From the NCBI GenBank assembly GCA_049965935.1, contig JBMFVP010000039.1, forward strand, positions 1-16,336: a DNA stretch of 16,336 nucleotides. Reading direction: 5' to 3'. The notes beneath the pieces are model-generated. The model worked only from the letters and a program-made list of their open reading frames with translations. It ran no database searches and was not told where the DNA came from. Both the position numbers and the translations under genes were made by a program. This document shows, piece after piece, positions 15,625 through 16,336 of the stretch (the stretch's first letter is position 1; each line of letters begins with the position of its first letter). The DNA is from Thermocladium sp049965935. GTDB taxonomy: Archaea; Thermoproteota; Thermoprotei; Thermoproteales; Thermocladiaceae.

Positions 15625-15761
15625 ATTGGTTTAATCCTCGCTGGTTTAAGGCGTGGAGGCTTGGTGGTGTGGCCTTAATGCTGCCTAGCTGTTTGGTATT
15701 TCCATATGCATCTATCGCCATTAATAAGGTGCATGTGGATCATAGTAAACGTTGGCAGTAA
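15621..15761 (+). CDS. Possible small hydrophobic protein, 46 residues, coupled to the broken gene
   Basis: A GTG start at 15621 overlaps the stop codon of the upstream frame (GTGA), and the frame runs to TAA at 15759-15761. It begins with a basic/aromatic stretch (VNWFNPRWFKAWR), continues with one hydrophobic segment (about 14-35, GGVALM to SIAI) and ends in a polar, basic tail (KVHVDHSKRWQ). This is the layout of a small single-pass membrane protein, and the overlap suggests co-translation. No Shine-Dalgarno is clear. It could equally be the start of a longer decayed membrane-protein gene, since the DNA beyond is degenerate in all frames. The function is unknown. Confidence 0.35.
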   Translation: MNWFNPRWFKAWRLGGVALMLPSCLVFPYASIAINKVHVDHSKRWQ

Positions 15762-15939
15762 CCCTAGGGATGGCACTACCGTGGCTTCGCCATATATGGT
15801 GCCGGCCCTTCGGCAATGATGTGAAGCCCTCGTTAGGATCTAACCAATCATGAGGCTTATTAAGAGCGGGAGCGTGGAGGCTTGCCTTGAAGCCGCTCAA
15901 GATGTGGAACCAAGTCGGCATTACCGGCCAATCAACATC

Positions 15940-15993
15940 AATAACCCAATAGGCGAATAACCCAATAAAGGAGCAGTGGGTGAGGTTATTGGG
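15940..15993. repeat. Direct 12-bp repeat pair with a third, inverted arm
   Basis: AATAACCCAATA occurs at 15940-15951 and again at 15956-15967 (16-bp period). TTATTGGG at 15986-15993 is the exact reverse complement of CCCAATAA at 15961-15968, giving an 8-bp stem with a 17-nt loop. Three related arms in 54 bp are unlikely to be chance and could mark a protein-binding site, an element end or a recombination site. Confidence 0.6.
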
Positions 15994-16068
15994 CTATCCC
16001 CTACGCTTAAGTATGTTCGATAATACGCAAGTCACTATCAACGTCGCTTCCACGTGAACCCCAGGCCG

Positions 16069-16109
16069 AACCAACCACAACCGCCTCCAAGGGATTAGAT
16101 TGGTTGGTT
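16069..16109. repeat. 8-bp inverted repeat
   Basis: AACCAACC (16069-16076) pairs with GGTTGGTT (16102-16109) around a 25-nt loop. It is the first of several stems before the terminator-like hairpin at 16187. Confidence 0.5.
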
Positions 16110-16161
16110 AAGTTTGTTGCTCTGGCTTCGTAGCCCCATCTAGGCATTTTGCCTCGAGGAA

Positions 16162-16181
16162 AAACGTGAATAAACGTGAAT
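16162..16181 (+). repeat. Tandem duplication of a 10-mer
   Basis: AAACGTGAAT occurs twice head to tail (16162-16171 and 16172-16181). A short hairpin AGGCA-TTT-TGCCT (16142-16154) lies just before it. Confidence 0.6.
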
Positions 16182-16186
16182 GCCAT

Positions 16187-16215
16187 AGTGGGGGCCAAGC
16201 TCAACCCCACTTTTT
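16187..16215 (+). terminator. Hairpin followed by T-run
   Basis: AGTGGGG (16187-16193) pairs with CCCCACT (16205-16211) around an 11-nt loop, and the last T begins a TTTTT run (16211-16215). It would end any plus-strand transcript of the repeat-rich region. The T-run with following AAG could alternatively act as a distal TATA box for the last gene. Confidence 0.45.
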
Positions 16216-16228
16216 AAGGGCCCGAAGC

Positions 16229-16238
16229 GTTTTTTACG
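16229..16238 (+). promoter_or_regulatory. TATA-like box of the gene at the right edge
   Basis: GTTTTTTACG, centred about 32 nt before the GTG at 16266 and 23 nt before the in-frame TTG at 16257. The start choice for that gene is therefore open. Confidence 0.35.
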
Positions 16239-16265
16239 GAGCCTCATTTCAGTGGATTGATTAGT

Positions 16266-16336
16266 GTGGCCATTGCTCCCCGTAGGTGGTTGTTCATGGT
16301 GTTAATTATCGTGGTTGCCCTGGGCCTCGCCTTAGC
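16266..16336 (+). CDS. N-terminus of a probable secreted or membrane protein, partial
   Basis: GTG followed by 22 further codons runs off the window: three polar/basic positions (PRR), then WLFMVLIIVVALGLAL. A short basic N-terminus with a hydrophobic core of about 16 residues is the form of a signal peptide or signal anchor. An in-frame TTG at 16257 would add three residues. The family cannot be named from this length. Confidence 0.55.
   Translation, partial: MAIAPRRWLFMVLIIVVALGLAL

Larger units (their letters stand above)
15762..16228. other. Repeat-rich region without an intact gene
   Basis: Stops break all frames at short intervals. The best remnants are plus-strand frames near 15763-15860 (ending CRPFGNDVKPSLGSNQS) and 16013-16135 (with LPREPQAEPTTTASKG), whose Pro/Thr/Ser-rich style recalls tails of TnpB-type proteins. 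Minus-strand frames of similar length exist but show nothing familiar. The region also has direct repeats (15940-15967), inverted repeats (15961-15993, 16069-16109, 16142-16154), a tandem 10-mer (16162-16181) and a terminator-like hairpin. It may be debris of an insertion element or encode a structured RNA. Confidence 0.45.

Noticed and set aside
15721..16210. Minus-strand ORFs of 66 and 67 residues in the repeat-rich region
   Set aside because: No recognisable motif or plausible start signal, and the lengths are within chance for this composition.
16034..16215. Small (type T-like) RNase P RNA, prompted by GAGGAAA at 16156-16162
   Set aside because: The motif lies near the 3' end instead of the 5' end, and I see no partner conserved region, so the match is probably chance.
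1..16336. tRNA, rRNA or CRISPR arrays
   Set aside because: I saw no cloverleaf with a T-loop sequence, no rRNA stretch and no regularly spaced repeat set of 24-37 bp.

Overview
The window looks like chromosomal DNA of a hyperthermophilic, probably acid-adapted member of the Thermoproteota, nearest in style to the Caldivirga/Vulcanisaeta/Thermocladium group. The reasons are the heavy use of ATA, TTA and AGG codons, archaeal TATA boxes about 26 nt before start codons (mostly leaderless genes), a thermopsin-type acid protease and a tricorn-cofactor-like M1 aminopeptidase. The genus is inferred from style and not proven.

Layout, left to right. (1) Bases 1-114 hold what looks like the last codons of a TnpB-type gene and the hairpin that ends an IS200/IS605/IS607-like element. 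(2) A uroporphyrinogen-III C-methyltransferase gene lies on the minus strand (199-957). It shares a 79-bp promoter region with a plus-strand operon of a cytosolic M1 aminopeptidase (1037-3361) and a membrane-anchored thermopsin-like protease with five Ig-like repeats (3358-5928). The two operon genes overlap by an ATGA. (3) Three MFS transporter genes follow on the plus strand (6201-9834), each with its own TATA-like box. (4) A redox locus (9841-13681) has a minus-strand pair coding for an iron-sulfur protein and an FAD/[2Fe-2S] protein of the sulfhydrogenase beta/gamma (or AsrA/AsrB) type. It is divergent from a cysteine-type, molybdopterin-dependent formate dehydrogenase catalytic subunit. 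Together they could form a soluble formate:NAD(P)+ (or ferredoxin) oxidoreductase; no hydrogenase or sulfite reductase subunit is present.

(5) The right end (13682-16336) is irregular. An unrecognised beta-rich protein with a C-terminal hydrophobic hairpin is broken by two single-base frameshifts, both at homopolymer runs (13977-15624). A 46-codon hydrophobic ORF starts on its stop codon. About 500 bp without an intact gene but with many short direct and inverted repeats follows, ending in a hairpin plus T-run. The first 23 codons of a probable secreted or membrane protein run off the end.

The aminopeptidase-protease operon fits protein scavenging: an acid-active protease on the cell surface and an aminopeptidase that finishes peptides inside. 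The MFS genes may serve peptide or drug transport, but nothing in the sequence fixes their substrates. The formate locus fits anaerobic energy metabolism. The features most worth a second look are the double homopolymer frameshift with its coupled small ORF, the formate dehydrogenase/diaphorase pairing without hydrogenase, and the protease-aminopeptidase operon.
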